Source: Glaciecola sp. XM2 | Lineage (GTDB): Bacteria > Pseudomonadota > Gammaproteobacteria > Enterobacterales > Alteromonadaceae | DNA: 64,000 nucleotides | Direction of reading: 5' to 3' | Assembly (NCBI RefSeq): GCF_018595715.1 | Contig: NZ_JAHEOJ010000020.1 | Location: 496,001 to 560,000 of the forward strand | In this document: one piece after another, positions 9,344 to 17,945 of the stretch | Position numbering within the stretch: position 1 is the first letter of the stretch | Layout of the letters: every line of letters begins with the position of its first letter | Notes under the pieces: model-generated | What the model saw: only the letters and a program-made list of their open reading frames with translations | What the model was told of the DNA's origin: nothing | Databases searched by the model: none | Translations under genes and position numbers: made by a program

Positions 9344-9655
9344 AAAAATGTCCTAAAAGTGAGTTGCATATATGTTGAGGTGAGCAAACTTAAGTGTTGA
9401 ATATGACATTTCATTGACAGATTTTTGACATGATGACGACACGCAAGCTCAACATGATTTAATCTGCTATGTTCAGCTTGCAATGAGCTATTTTGACCCC
9501 CTTGCTTAGGCAGGATGACCCCGAGAGATACGCGTCTATTGGTAAAAATACGAGCTTCTAATTCATCATTTTGTCATATCCTTGAGCCAATATGACCCTT
9601 CAACGAAAGACTGTCGCGCGTCAAAGTGGGGTGAATATAAGCTTGGAAACACACA
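9344..9655. other. Divergent promoter region between receptor and GGDEF genes
   Basis: This 312-bp gap serves two divergent transcription units. The receptor side (9344-9440) holds the Pho box. The GGDEF side (about 9440-9655) shows no clear -35/-10 pair. The GGDEF gene has a GGAA ribosome-binding site at about 9644. No small gene was recognised. Confidence 0.6.
9403..9431 (-). promoter_or_regulatory. Pho box (three PhoB half-sites) upstream of receptor-phytase operon
   Basis: On the minus strand three 7-mers follow each other at exactly 11-bp spacing: ATGTCAA (9431-9425), CTGTCAA (9420-9414) and ATGTCAT (9409-9403). The intervening tetramers are AAAT and TGAA. The E. coli Pho box is two CTGTCAT-like direct repeats at 11-bp spacing. 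The first 18 bases here match that consensus at about 15 of 18 positions. The site is about 60 bp upstream of the receptor ATG, where PhoB would replace the -35 contact. A weak -10 (TAAGTT, 9392-9387) follows ten bases later. This predicts induction by phosphate starvation. Confidence 0.8.
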
Positions 9656-10552
9656 ATGAATTTTGAGTTAATAAAGCAACATTGGATGCTTGCAGCGACC
9701 TCTATCACTATGTTCATTTCAGCGGTGCTCGTGAGTGTATTGGGCAGTGAGTCAACATCGCTTTTGAATGTTGAGTGGTCTGACGCCGTTGGTGAAGGCA
9801 GCGTGGTTATGCTCACTGTGGTTTGGACGGTTGCTGTTCTTATCTCGCGCCCTGCGGGAAAGGTCACGAGTCTATTAGTGCTTGGACTGAATCTGTTTAC
9901 CTTTTCTGCGTTGCTAGATTTTTTTGACGAATTTACAGAGCCAGGCGTTTTAGGTGAATGGATAAGCGTCTTTGAATCGCTTCCTGCGGCTATGGGCATG
10001 GTAATAATGAGTTTTGCACTTTACGGTTGGCACAAAGAGCAAGTTGCGTTAAACGGGCAACTGCGACGACGAGAGCTCAATTACCGACAACATCAAGATA
10101 TCGACACCATTACCTTGTTGTATCGGGCAAACTATTTTCAACAGCGAGCACAGCAGCTAATCGATGAGCAAAAAGAGGCGGCGCTGATTGTCGTTGATGT
10201 GGTCAAGTTTACAAGGGTAAATCGTCAATTTGGTCTAGAGGAAGGCGACCGTGTTTTGCGCGAAATTGCACAACTGCTCTTGATGAATATTAGAAATACA
10301 GATTTGGCATGTCGCTATGCAGGAGACCGGTTCATTTTGCTATTGCCCGGCATGTCCATCGTACAAGCTGATGTGCTAGCAAAGCAGATTCAACATAGCA
10401 TTGAAAGCGTTGTGTTTAAGCCCAACGGCAACGCGCTTTTAGTGAACAGGGTTAGGTGCGCACTTGGTACCTTGACCGATGCGAGTTCACTGGAACAAAC
10501 CTTGCGCATTCTCAACCAATCGCTTGATAAGCAAAGCGAAAGAGCTGCCTAA
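9656..10552 (+). CDS. Membrane protein with degenerate GGDEF domain
   Basis: The first 125 residues contain about four hydrophobic helices. A GGDEF fold follows (about 148-295), with VVDVVKFTRVN (179-189) and EEGDRVLREIA matching the conserved core. The signature that should read GG(D/E)EF is AGDRF (222-226), and the usual D-x-L-T-x-L-x-N-R entry motif is also altered. The protein is therefore probably a weak or inactive diguanylate cyclase, perhaps a GTP or c-di-GMP sensor. The third residue of the signature (Asp224) is kept, so activity cannot be excluded. It abuts the AraC gene (TAA immediately followed by ATG), suggesting one transcript. Confidence 0.85.
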   Translation: MNFELIKQHWMLAATSITMFISAVLVSVLGSESTSLLNVEWSDAVGEGSVVMLTVVWTVAVLISRPAGKVTSLLVLGLNLFTFSALLDFFDEFTEPGVLGEWISVFESLPAAMGMVIMSFALYGWHKEQVALNGQLRRRELNYRQHQDIDTITLLYRANYFQQRAQQLIDEQKEAALIVVDVVKFTRVNRQFGLEEGDRVLREIAQLLLMNIRNTDLACRYAGDRFILLLPGMSIVQADVLAKQIQHSIESVVFKPNGNALLVNRVRCALGTLTDASSLEQTLRILNQSLDKQSERAA

Positions 10553-11572
10553 ATGAAGCCTTCAAATTCAAAAAGTCCCTGTTATACCACAAGAAGATGC
10601 AAGGATTATGATGCCAAACATATCGGCAAGAGTTTATATGCACTGGCGGTTGCTCGAGGTTTACATGCACAAAAAGTGCTTCATGGCACAGGTATTTTTT
10701 TGAATGATTTGGAAGGTGATACCCGCATCAGCGTCAGGCAGTTGTTGGCACTTTCAAGCAACGTGCAAAAGCAGTCAAATGGCCATGACATATCTTTTTT
10801 GCTAGGGCGCTATTTGGTTGAAACGCTAGATCCCGACGTGCTGATCAGCTTAAAAAGCGCACGCAACATTGAGCAGTGTTTACGTTTAATTTCTATATTT
10901 AACGCGCAATATTTTCCTTTTATGTCAGCGCACAAATTTGGTGATGAAAAAACGGTACACTTGCTGCTGCAAGAGGCGCATTCACTAGAAAAACAAAAGC
11001 AGTTTTATACGGAGGCCGCCTGTTCAGCAATGATGGCGCTGTTAACCGAATGCTTTGGCAGACGGCTCAAATGTTCCTTCTGTTTTCCTTTTTCAAAACC
11101 GCGTCATATCTATGAATATGAAGAAAGTCTTGGATATCGATTGTCTTTTTCTCATGCTTATTTGAGTATTGAAATCTCCAAGGCTGAAATGCGAGCGCCT
11201 TGTGAGCAAGCAAATCCGCGTTTGATGAGATATGCCCTTGCAAAAGCACTGCCTCAAAAAAGATGTTCGGCGAGTATTGTTGATAAAGTCAGATCGCACT
11301 TACGAAGCCAGCCGCAGGCAACACTGCCAGAGGTTGCTCAACGTTTTGATGTTAGCGCGGCTACTTTGAAACGGATACTGCATGAGCAAGGGTTTAGCTT
11401 TCAACACATTCGCGATGAATTGCGACGCCAAGAAGCGTTGTATTATTTACAAGTGAAGAAGCTTAAAAATGAACAAAGCGCCCAAAAAATGCACTTTAAT
11501 GACGTGACAAACTTTCGCAGGGCCGTCAAACGGTGGACAGGCCTCACGCCCAGTCAGTTGCGAGGCGCATAA
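10553..11572 (+). CDS. AraC-family transcriptional regulator
   Basis: A 339-residue regulator with an N-terminal ligand-sensing domain of the type seen in OruR/ArgR-like AraC proteins (about 25-215). A C-terminal double helix-turn-helix spans about 240-337: LPEVAQRFDVSAATLKRILH, and the second HTH through NDVTNFRRAVKRWTGLTPSQLR. The start codon follows the GGDEF stop with no gap, so translation is probably coupled. Its targets are unknown. The pairing with a degenerate GGDEF membrane protein suggests a small signal-to-transcription unit, but that is inference. It converges with ybiT. Confidence 0.9.
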   Translation: MKPSNSKSPCYTTRRCKDYDAKHIGKSLYALAVARGLHAQKVLHGTGIFLNDLEGDTRISVRQLLALSSNVQKQSNGHDISFLLGRYLVETLDPDVLISLKSARNIEQCLRLISIFNAQYFPFMSAHKFGDEKTVHLLLQEAHSLEKQKQFYTEAACSAMMALLTECFGRRLKCSFCFPFSKPRHIYEYEESLGYRLSFSHAYLSIEISKAEMRAPCEQANPRLMRYALAKALPQKRCSASIVDKVRSHLRSQPQATLPEVAQRFDVSAATLKRILHEQGFSFQHIRDELRRQEALYYLQVKKLKNEQSAQKMHFNDVTNFRRAVKRWTGLTPSQLRGA

Positions 11573-11598
11573 GCACTCGAAGCACTATATAGTATGTC

Positions 11599-13188
11599 CT
11601 ATCGCTTCCTATCCGACATATACTCATCAAACGTACCACTGAAAAAGTGGAGCTTTTTGTCTTTAATCTCAATGATGCTGGTGGCAAGAGTCGATACAAA
11701 CTCTCGGTCATGGCTGACAAAAATCAGTGTGCCGTCGAAGGCCTTTAACGCTTTATTAAGCGCTTCAATCGCTTCCATATCCATGTGGTTGGTGGGCTCG
11801 TCCATAATCAGCACGTTGATATCCTGCATCATCAACTTGCCAAACATTAAGCGGTTTTTTTCACCTCCAGAACAGACCTTTACATCTTTATTAATATCGT
11901 CTGAGGTAAACAACAAACGGCCCAAAATGGCGCGTACCGCCAAATCGTCGTGTTTGGGTGTGCGCCACTGACTCATCCAATCAAACAAGTTCATGCTCAC
12001 GGCAAAGTCGTTACTCACATCTTGAGGGCAATAGCCAATGGTGGCGTTTTCAGACCATTTCATGGTGCCGCCGCTGGCGCTTAATTCTTGCATTAGGCAG
12101 CGTAAGAAAGTAGTTTTGCCGGCGCCGTTTTCACCAATAACGGCCAGTTTTGAGCCCGCTTCTAGGAGTATGTCGCCGCCTTTAAATAGCGTTTCGCCGT
12201 CAAACCCATGCTCTAAGTTGTGCATTTCTAAGGCGAGGCGATGCAGTTTTTTATGTTGTTTGTAGGTGATAAATGGAGATTGTCTTGACGAAGCAACGAC
12301 CTCTTCTAACTCTATTTTTTCCATTCGTCTGGCACGTGAAGTGGCTTGCTTGGCTTTTGATGCGTTGGCCGAGAAGCGATTGACAAAGCTCTGCAACTCT
12401 GCAATTTCAGCCGTTTTCTTGGCATTTTCACTGTGCAGTTGCTCTTGCACTAGCGAAGAGGCCGCCATGTAGGCTTCGTAGTTACCTGGATAAATACGCA
12501 GCTCGCCATAATCGATATCTGCCATATGCGTGCACACTTCGTTAAGAAAGTGGCGGTCGTGCGAAATAATCACCATGGTGCATTTGCGCTGGTTGAGCAC
12601 ATCTTCTAGCCATTTAATGGTGTATATGTCGAGGTTGTTGGTAGGTTCGTCGAGCAGTAAAATGTCAGGCTCTGAAAACAACGCTTGGGCGATAAGCACA
12701 CGCAGTTTTAAACCCGGAGCGACTTGAGACATCAAACCAAAATGATATTGTTCGTCTATGCCTGCTTCTACTAATAATTCGATGGCGCGGGTTTCGGCGG
12801 TGTAACCGTCAAGCTCTGCAAATTCCGACTCAAGGTCGGCCACTTTCATGCCTTCTTCTTCCGACATCTCAGGCAGGCTATAAATACGGTCGCGCTCTTG
12901 TTTGATTTCCCACAAGTGAGCATCGCCGCAAATAACCGCATCTACTACGCTTAGCGCTTCAAATGCAAACTGGTTTTGACTGAGTGTGCCAATGCGTTCG
13001 CCTGGCGTAATCGATATATTGCCAGAAGTAGGGGCAAGCTCACCGCTCATGATTTTCATTAGGGTTGATTTACCGCAGCCGTTAGCGCCAATTAGGCCAT
13101 AGCGATTGCCATTACCAAATTTTGCATTGATGTTTTCAAATAAAGGGGCGGCACCAAACTGCATGGTGATATTAGCGGCGGTAATCAA
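11599..13188 (-). CDS. ybiT: ABC-F family ATPase YbiT
   Basis: A soluble 529-residue protein with two ABC ATPase domains and no membrane segments, close to E. coli YbiT in length and sequence. Domain 1 has Walker [10 protein letters not shown] (34-42) and DEPTNNLD. Domain 2 has GENGAGKTT, signature [10 protein letters not shown] and DEPTNHMD. The domain 1 signature is the unusual VAPGLKLRV, which is also the YbiT pattern. The linker between domains is the basic P-site-tRNA interaction motif region. ABC-F proteins act on ribosomes. YbiT is thought to help resolve stalled translation. The start is a TTG at 13188 preceded by AGGAAA at good spacing, and the first residues align with YbiT. Confidence 0.95.
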   Translation of the reverse strand: MITAANITMQFGAAPLFENINAKFGNGNRYGLIGANGCGKSTLMKIMSGELAPTSGNISITPGERIGTLSQNQFAFEALSVVDAVICGDAHLWEIKQERDRIYSLPEMSEEEGMKVADLESEFAELDGYTAETRAIELLVEAGIDEQYHFGLMSQVAPGLKLRVLIAQALFSEPDILLLDEPTNNLDIYTIKWLEDVLNQRKCTMVIISHDRHFLNEVCTHMADIDYGELRIYPGNYEAYMAASSLVQEQLHSENAKKTAEIAELQSFVNRFSANASKAKQATSRARRMEKIELEEVVASSRQSPFITYKQHKKLHRLALEMHNLEHGFDGETLFKGGDILLEAGSKLAVIGENGAGKTTFLRCLMQELSASGGTMKWSENATIGYCPQDVSNDFAVSMNLFDWMSQWRTPKHDDLAVRAILGRLLFTSDDINKDVKVCSGGEKNRLMFGKLMMQDINVLIMDEPTNHMDMEAIEALNKALKAFDGTLIFVSHDREFVSTLATSIIEIKDKKLHFFSGTFDEYMSDRKR

Positions 13189-13568
13189 AGTTACTTTCCT
13201 ATACTGGTGGTTTTGGCGAAATAGCGGGTGGAGCGTGTATCTATAGAGGCATTAGCAGAAATTATCTCAATGCCGTAATAAAGCGCGCGCACTATACCTT
13301 ATTGTCGTTATTATGAACACCCGTAGCGCACATTTCATAGTAAAATTGCTGCGGCGCAACATAGAATGCACGCATAGAATTAACTCTCGTAGATATGCAT
13401 AAAAGCTTGTAGGGAGCATTCATTTTCTCGTATGGTAGCTATAGGTACACATTGTGCTGTGTTTTGAATGGGAAAATAGTGGTCGGGCATCGATTGATGT
13501 GCAGGTTTACCCGCTGTGTTAACGCGCTGCATTACACTCAATAAAACCAATAATCATGGAATAGACCG
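13189..13568. other. Intergenic region between divergent ybiT and mscS
   Basis: A 380-bp gap that should carry both promoters. No long open frame, tRNA or strong hairpin is visible. A weak AT-rich stretch near 13270-13330 could hold the ybiT promoter. No convincing -35/-10 pair or operator could be picked out by eye. Confidence 0.5.
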
Positions 13569-14396
13569 ATGCCTGAATTCTTGCAAAATTTCGACATAAA
13601 CCAATACATGCCCGCCGCAATCGCGTGGGCGACCAATATTTTACTTGCAGCCATCATACTGATTGTTGGCTTTTGGATAAGCGGGAGAGCGTACAAAGCC
13701 GTGTTTGCTATTGGCAAAAAGTACGAACGCCTCGACGACACCTTGTTTCGTTTCTTCGGCAGTATCGCCCGATATGTCATTCTTGCATTTGTGTTCATCG
13801 CCGTACTTAACCGTTTTGGTGTTGAAACGACCTCTATTGTTGCCTTAATCGGTGCTGCCGGTTTAGCGATTGGTTTAGCATTACAAGGTGCCATGTCTAA
13901 TTTAGCCGCTGGCGTTATGCTGATGATTTTCCGTCCGTATAAAGTGGATGAATTTATTGAAGCGGCAGGGCAGTTTGGCAAAGTCACCGAAATTGACCTG
14001 TTCACTACAGTGATGCAAACCTTTGACAACCAAAGGATCATCATCCCCAACAGTCAAATATGGGGTCAGCAAATTACTAATCATTCGTTTCATGAAATAC
14101 GTGGCGTAGACCTAACTTTTGGCGTGGCGTATAACGAAGACATCGATAAAACCCGTTCTGTGATCAACAACGTGCTTGCTGCCCATCCTCACATATTAAA
14201 AGACCCTGCACCTTTTGTTGAGGTCAGTGAGCTAAACAACAGTTCGGTGGATTTTATCGTGAGACCGTTTTGTAAAGGCGAGCACTATTTTGACATTCGC
14301 TACTCGTTGCCAGAGCTCATGAAAAAGGCGCTAGATGAAGCGAAAATCGAAATTCCGTTCCCGCATCGTAAAGTTATTTTGGTGAAAGAAGAGTAA
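13569..14396 (+). CDS. mscS: Small-conductance mechanosensitive channel MscS
   Basis: This inner-membrane channel opens under hypo-osmotic stress to release solutes. Its 275-residue length is typical of MscS. Three transmembrane helices lie in about residues 15-120. The pore-lining TM3 has the Gly/Ala-rich pattern ALIGAAGLAIGLALQGAMSN (about 96-115). It is followed by the cytoplasmic beta domain (FRPYKVDEFIEAAGQFGKV) and the cage domain ending near FPHRKVILVKEE. It appears monocistronic, with a weak terminator downstream. Confidence 0.95.
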   Translation: MPEFLQNFDINQYMPAAIAWATNILLAAIILIVGFWISGRAYKAVFAIGKKYERLDDTLFRFFGSIARYVILAFVFIAVLNRFGVETTSIVALIGAAGLAIGLALQGAMSNLAAGVMLMIFRPYKVDEFIEAAGQFGKVTEIDLFTTVMQTFDNQRIIIPNSQIWGQQITNHSFHEIRGVDLTFGVAYNEDIDKTRSVINNVLAAHPHILKDPAPFVEVSELNNSSVDFIVRPFCKGEHYFDIRYSLPELMKKALDEAKIEIPFPHRKVILVKEE

Positions 14397-14420
14397 AGTA
14401 ATCACACAAGCAAGCCAGTG

Positions 14421-14456
14421 AGGGCGCCGTGTTTAACATTGATGCCGCGCCCTTTT
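14421..14456 (+). terminator. Weak terminator after mscS
   Basis: AGGGCGC (14421-14427) pairs with GCGCCCT (14447-14453) around a 19-nt loop and runs into a short TTTT. The stem is GC-rich but short and the loop is long, so termination may be partial. Confidence 0.5.
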
Positions 14457-14596
14457 ATGTGAGTGAATTGACGATGATTTGCTGAAATAAGGGTATTTTT
14501 TTAATCGGAGTTGAAAGCTTTTTAAATTCCCTCAGGTCTTATATGTGACTGTTACATGAAACCACTTTAACCTGAACGAAACAACGGAGCTTTACC

Positions 14597-15082
14597 ATGC
14601 CATCTAAACTACTCACTATCTTTGCAGTTGTTATTGCATTTACGCTTACATCTTGTGGGCTGATTCCTACTCAAGCAACGTCTGCGATTGAAGCGGTAAA
14701 CGTAGATCAAAATCGCTTAGCCATTAAAGGGTATGATCCAGTTGCCTATTTTACGCAGGCAGATGCGGTGCAGGGCAATCAGCAGTTCACCGCTGAATAT
14801 AACGGAGCAGTCTACTACTTTGCGAGTGCAGAGAATCAAGCACTGTTTAACGGCACACCGGCAAAATATGCACCTCAGTACGGCGGTTACTGCGCGTTTG
14901 GTGTGACACAAGAGAAAAAATACGATATTGACCCAACCGCCTGGGCTGTTGTAGATGGTAAGCTATACTTAAACCTCAATGCCGGAGCACAGCGTGTATG
15001 GGACAAAGATCGCGCTGGAAACATTGAAAGCGGTGACTCAATCTGGTTGAATATTGAAGATAAGTCAGTATCTGAGCTATAA
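14597..15082 (+). CDS. YHS-domain lipoprotein
   Basis: A 161-residue exported lipoprotein with lipobox LTSC (Cys20). The mature part is a YHS domain: IKGYDPVAYFTQADA, then AEYNGAVYYFASAENQALF, then KYAPQYGGYCAFGV. YHS domains are small metal-associated modules found in metal ATPases, copper proteins and secreted proteins of unknown role. The gene sits 122 bp upstream of the bufferin operon on the same strand. A shared role in metal handling is plausible but inferred. A GGAGC ribosome-binding site precedes the ATG. Confidence 0.88.
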   Translation: MPSKLLTIFAVVIAFTLTSCGLIPTQATSAIEAVNVDQNRLAIKGYDPVAYFTQADAVQGNQQFTAEYNGAVYYFASAENQALFNGTPAKYAPQYGGYCAFGVTQEKKYDIDPTAWAVVDGKLYLNLNAGAQRVWDKDRAGNIESGDSIWLNIEDKSVSEL

Positions 15083-15204
15083 GTTTTAAGACAATCGTAA
15101 AAAAAGTGTAAAAAATAACTACTATGGTGAAAGAAAAATATATTTTCACCGGTTTAATTAAATACCCAAGTCATTGGGACTGAATAATCAAAAGAGGATT
15201 TATT

Positions 15205-15501
15205 ATGAAAACGAATATCGCTGTTGCCGCTGCTCTAGCTACTGTTATGACCCTTGGTGTTGCCGACGCTGTTGAAGCGGCAAGCAAGAAGAAAGAAAAA
15301 TGTTACGGCATTTCGCCTGCTGGACAAAACGATTGTGGAAACCTTGCGGGTACACATAGCTGCGCTGGCCAATCTACCGTAGATAACGATATCGGCGAAT
15401 GGCGCTTAGTACCAGGCGGCACTTGTAAAGACCTCGGTGGTTACAGCCGCAAAGAAGCAAAAGAAATCTTTGACAAAATGCAGGCTAAGAAAAACGGTTA
15501 A
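15205..15501 (+). CDS. bufA: Bufferin-type RiPP precursor (DUF2282)
   Basis: A 98-residue precursor with a Sec signal peptide (about 1-26, ending AVEAA). The core has four cysteines: Cys33 (KCYGISPAGQNDC), Cys44, Cys53 (GTHSCAG) and Cys74 (GGTCKDLGG). This spacing is typical of DUF2282 proteins, recently recognised as bufferins. In those, an MNIO enzyme modifies core cysteines (to thiooxazoles in the Caulobacter example) and the exported peptide binds copper. The next three genes are the expected enzyme, partner and DoxX protein. The ATG has a strong AGAGGA site. A 7-bp inverted repeat (15126-15132/15144-15150) lies in the leader and could be regulatory. Confidence 0.9.
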   Translation: MKTNIAVAAALATVMTLGVADAVEAASKKKEKCYGISPAGQNDCGNLAGTHSCAGQSTVDNDIGEWRLVPGGTCKDLGGYSRKEAKEIFDKMQAKKNG

Positions 15502-15533
15502 TTTAGCCGCCTCAAAGTAAAGTTAAGATAATT

Positions 15534-16430
15534 TTGAATACTTCATCGTTATCCTCAAAGCCCGACGCCTGCATAGGTGTCGGGCTTCGTCATTTACATT
15601 ACGACGAAGCGTTAGCACATAACCAAAGCCAAACCCCCATCGATTTTGTAGAGATTCACGCTGAGAACTTTTTTGCCAAAGGCGGTATTACACAGGCTCT
15701 TTTAAGCGACGTATGTGAGCACTATCAACTCAGTGTGCATGGTACATCGTTGGGTTTAGGTTCAAATTTACCGCTGCCACAACAGACTTTGAGTCAGTTT
15801 GCCGAGCTGGTGAAAAGCACGCAGCCTAAGCTAGTATCTGAGCACTTGTGTTTTAACCGAGCGATGATTGACGACAAAATCTATCACTCTGGTGATTTGC
15901 TCCCCATTGCCTTTAACGAAGCGAGCTTGGCACAAACCGTGAGCAATATCCAACAAGTGCAAGAGGCCATTGGCAGAGCGTTATTAATTGAGAATTTGTC
16001 GGCGTACTTAGATGTCAGTGAGATGGATCCATACAGCCGCGATAGCATGACCGAAACTGAGTTTTTGTTGCGCCTTTGCGACGCGGCAGGGTGCACCATG
16101 TTGCTCGATTTGAATAATTTGATTGTTAATGCTCTTAATCAAAAGCATGCAGACCCCATCGAGGCGGTCATGCGCCACGTGAAGCAACTGCCCCAGCATC
16201 TGGTGGGCGAAATTCACCTCGCAGGCTTTAGCGAGCAGAAGGTGGCAGGCTTTATCGTTGATGACCACGGCCAAGCGGTATCGCAGCAATGTTGGGAGGT
16301 TTATAAGCAAACCATTAAGTGCTTTCCCAGTGTACCCACCTTGATTGAGTGGGATACTAATTTGCCGCCGTGGGCAACGCTTGTGGAGCAAGCGAATAAA
16401 GCCAGAGACATAGCGCTGCAGCAAAAATAG
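15534..16430 (+). CDS. bufB: MNIO-family RiPP-modifying enzyme (DUF692)
   Basis: A 298-residue TIM-barrel enzyme of the multinuclear non-heme iron oxidative enzyme (MNIO, DUF692) family. It would oxidatively modify cysteines of the upstream bufferin precursor. Metal-ligand motifs are visible in order: GVGLRHLHY, FVEIHAENFF, LSVHG, LVSEHLCF, LLIENLS, LLDLNNL, GEIHLAGF, DDHG and LIEWDTNLPPW. The likely start is a TTG at 15534. It lies 32 bp after bufA, and no nearby ATG would keep the first conserved strand. The 3' end runs into a short tandem duplication that repeats the last codons and stop (listed separately). Confidence 0.93.
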   Translation: MNTSSLSSKPDACIGVGLRHLHYDEALAHNQSQTPIDFVEIHAENFFAKGGITQALLSDVCEHYQLSVHGTSLGLGSNLPLPQQTLSQFAELVKSTQPKLVSEHLCFNRAMIDDKIYHSGDLLPIAFNEASLAQTVSNIQQVQEAIGRALLIENLSAYLDVSEMDPYSRDSMTETEFLLRLCDAAGCTMLLDLNNLIVNALNQKHADPIEAVMRHVKQLPQHLVGEIHLAGFSEQKVAGFIVDDHGQAVSQQCWEVYKQTIKCFPSVPTLIEWDTNLPPWATLVEQANKARDIALQQK

Positions 16431-16492
16431 CCAGAGACATAGCGCCGCAGCAAAGATAGCGCCGCAGCAAAAATAGCGCCGCAGCAAAAATA
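16401..16492 (+). repeat. Tandem duplication spanning the bufB stop codon
   Basis: A 29-bp unit (16401-16429) starting GCCAGAGACATAGCG is repeated at 16430-16458 with two changes. Two identical 17-bp copies (16459-16475 and 16476-16492) of its second half follow. Each unit contains a TAG. The bufB stop lies at the first junction, so the extra copies are not translated in the bufB frame. They fill the space to the bufC ribosome-binding site and look like slippage or recombination products. Confidence 0.9.
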
Positions 16493-16528
16493 GCCTTATC
16501 ACCATTCCATCAGCGCGAGGAGCGTCTT

Positions 16529-17302
16529 GTGAGTTACCAAACACGCATTATTCAAGAGATATTCGACGCCGAATCGAGCCGCCACTCCTTGCCTGGCATG
16601 AAGGTGTATCACAACAACTTTATTGAAAATGGCATTCGCGCTTTAAGCATCACCTTTTCAAGTGTATTTGCGCTAATGGACGAAGGTGACTTTCGCGCTC
16701 TAGCACGCGCCTATCTTTTAGCCGAACCCAAAACTCATTTTGATTGGGCAGATTACGGGGAAAGCTTTTCAGACTTTATTATGACCCACCCAAATTTAAG
16801 CGAAGTACCTTACCTGAGTGAGGTGGCAGAACTAGACTGGTTGTTGCAAGGTATTCAGCGCGCTGAAGATAAAACATTTGATGGTGAGTCTTTTGGGCTG
16901 CTGAATGAGCGTGACCCCAATGAGTTGGTATTTGAGACAGCCCCGGGTTTTGCCCTCGCACGCTTTGTCTTCCCCGTGGATAAACTCTATCAATTAGCCC
17001 ATGAACCTCAACTGCAAGTGGAGGGAGAAACCCGGTCCATTTTTATGGGCGATTTAAATAAATCTATGCGAGATGCAATAAATTCCGAACAAGCTCGGTC
17101 TATTGTGGTGTGGCGTCCTGATTATAAAGCTGAAATGCTAAACGTAAGTGACGACGTGAAAGAAGTGTTTCAGCACTTACATAACCAAGATAGCATCGCT
17201 AATATTTTTGCAGCGTTTGCCGAGCAACCCGAACAATTATCACCGTGGTTAACCGAGCAAATCTCACAAAAACGACTTTACGGCGTGCGATCAACACATT
17301 AA
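16529..17302 (+). CDS. bufC: MNIO partner protein (DUF2063 family)
   Basis: A 257-residue soluble protein of the DUF2063 type (often annotated as putative DNA-binding). It is the usual companion of DUF692 enzymes. The N-terminal domain has MKVYHNNFIENGIRALSITF (24-43) and the pattern ALMDEGDFRALARAYLL. The C-terminal part (about 140-250) resembles the recognition domains of these proteins, consistent with presenting the precursor to the MNIO. The start is GTG at 16529, with GAGGAG six bases upstream. It lies 98 bp after bufB because of the tandem duplication. In related operons the spacing is usually shorter. Confidence 0.9.
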   Translation: MSYQTRIIQEIFDAESSRHSLPGMKVYHNNFIENGIRALSITFSSVFALMDEGDFRALARAYLLAEPKTHFDWADYGESFSDFIMTHPNLSEVPYLSEVAELDWLLQGIQRAEDKTFDGESFGLLNERDPNELVFETAPGFALARFVFPVDKLYQLAHEPQLQVEGETRSIFMGDLNKSMRDAINSEQARSIVVWRPDYKAEMLNVSDDVKEVFQHLHNQDSIANIFAAFAEQPEQLSPWLTEQISQKRLYGVRSTH

Positions 17303-17344
17303 TCGCAGCAGCATATGGCTGCTAAACTACGGAATTTTATTGAA

Positions 17345-17776
17345 ATGAAAAAGTTAATTGAGTTGTACAATCGCATCTTTGGCCTATTGAGTCACTTAGA
17401 TATCCCGGCCCTTTTTGCTGCGCGTCTTTATGTAGCTTGGGTGTTCTTTAAGTCTGGATTAACCAAGCTAAACGACTGGGAATCAACGCTCTTACTCTTT
17501 GAATATGAGTATGCCGTGCCTGTATTAGATTTTACTACCGCAGCCTATTTAGCCACGATTGGCGAGTTGGTTTTGCCGGTGTTACTGGCAATAGGTTTGT
17601 TTACTCGTAAAGCAGCTATTGGTTTGTTCATCGTTAACTACGTAGCAGTATTAAGCCTTGAAGATATCGCGCCTGCCGCCCTTAACTTGCATTACATTTG
17701 GGGATTAATGTTGCTAGCGAATATTGTATGGGGTGCTGGTAAATTAAGCGCTGACCATTTCGCAAAGATTAAGTAG
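17345..17776 (+). CDS. DoxX-family membrane protein of the bufferin operon
   Basis: A small protein with four predicted membrane helices: ALFAARLYVAWVFFKSGLTKL, TAAYLATIGELVLPVLLAIGLF, KAAIGLFIVNYVAVL and LHYIWGLMLLANIVWG. DoxX proteins are the common last member of DUF2282-DUF692-DUF2063 operons, where they are thought to be redox or transport partners. The ATG at 17345 (MKKLIELYNRIFG) is preferred. An in-frame ATG at 17315 would add ten residues but has no ribosome-binding site. It lies about 40 bp after bufC and ends before a strong terminator. Confidence 0.88.
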   Translation: MKKLIELYNRIFGLLSHLDIPALFAARLYVAWVFFKSGLTKLNDWESTLLLFEYEYAVPVLDFTTAAYLATIGELVLPVLLAIGLFTRKAAIGLFIVNYVAVLSLEDIAPAALNLHYIWGLMLLANIVWGAGKLSADHFAKIK

Positions 17777-17843
17777 TCTTTGTAAAGGTAGCAGCCTAAA
17801 AGGTGCATGCCATAAAGACGCTTATCACAAATATCTGTGCCAT

Positions 17844-17876
17844 CAAATGCCGCTTTAATGCGGCATTTGCTTTTTT
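17844..17876 (+). terminator. Rho-independent terminator of the bufferin operon
   Basis: CAAATGCCGC (17844-17853) and GCGGCATTTG (17860-17869) form a perfect 10-bp stem with a 6-nt loop. CTTTTTT follows. It is about 70 bp after the DoxX stop and isolates the operon from the antiporter gene. Confidence 0.9.
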
Positions 17877-17945
17877 ACACTATCGCTCAATATTCAATCC
17901 AAGCTACACTGCCTTTCAACGTAAACATACAAGTAGAGACAAAGC

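Noticed and set aside
9574-9999. 141-codon minus-strand frame across the GGDEF start
   Set aside because: It overlaps the N-terminal membrane region of the real gene and has no signature; it is probably chance.
15121-15150. Riboswitch or copper-sensing leader upstream of the bufferin precursor
   Set aside because: Only a short 7-bp inverted repeat is visible, with no recognisable aptamer or CueR-type operator. It was noted in the gene entry but not called.
16401-16492. Possible CRISPR-like array
   Set aside because: Units are directly adjacent with no unique spacers, and no cas genes are present. It is a simple tandem duplication.
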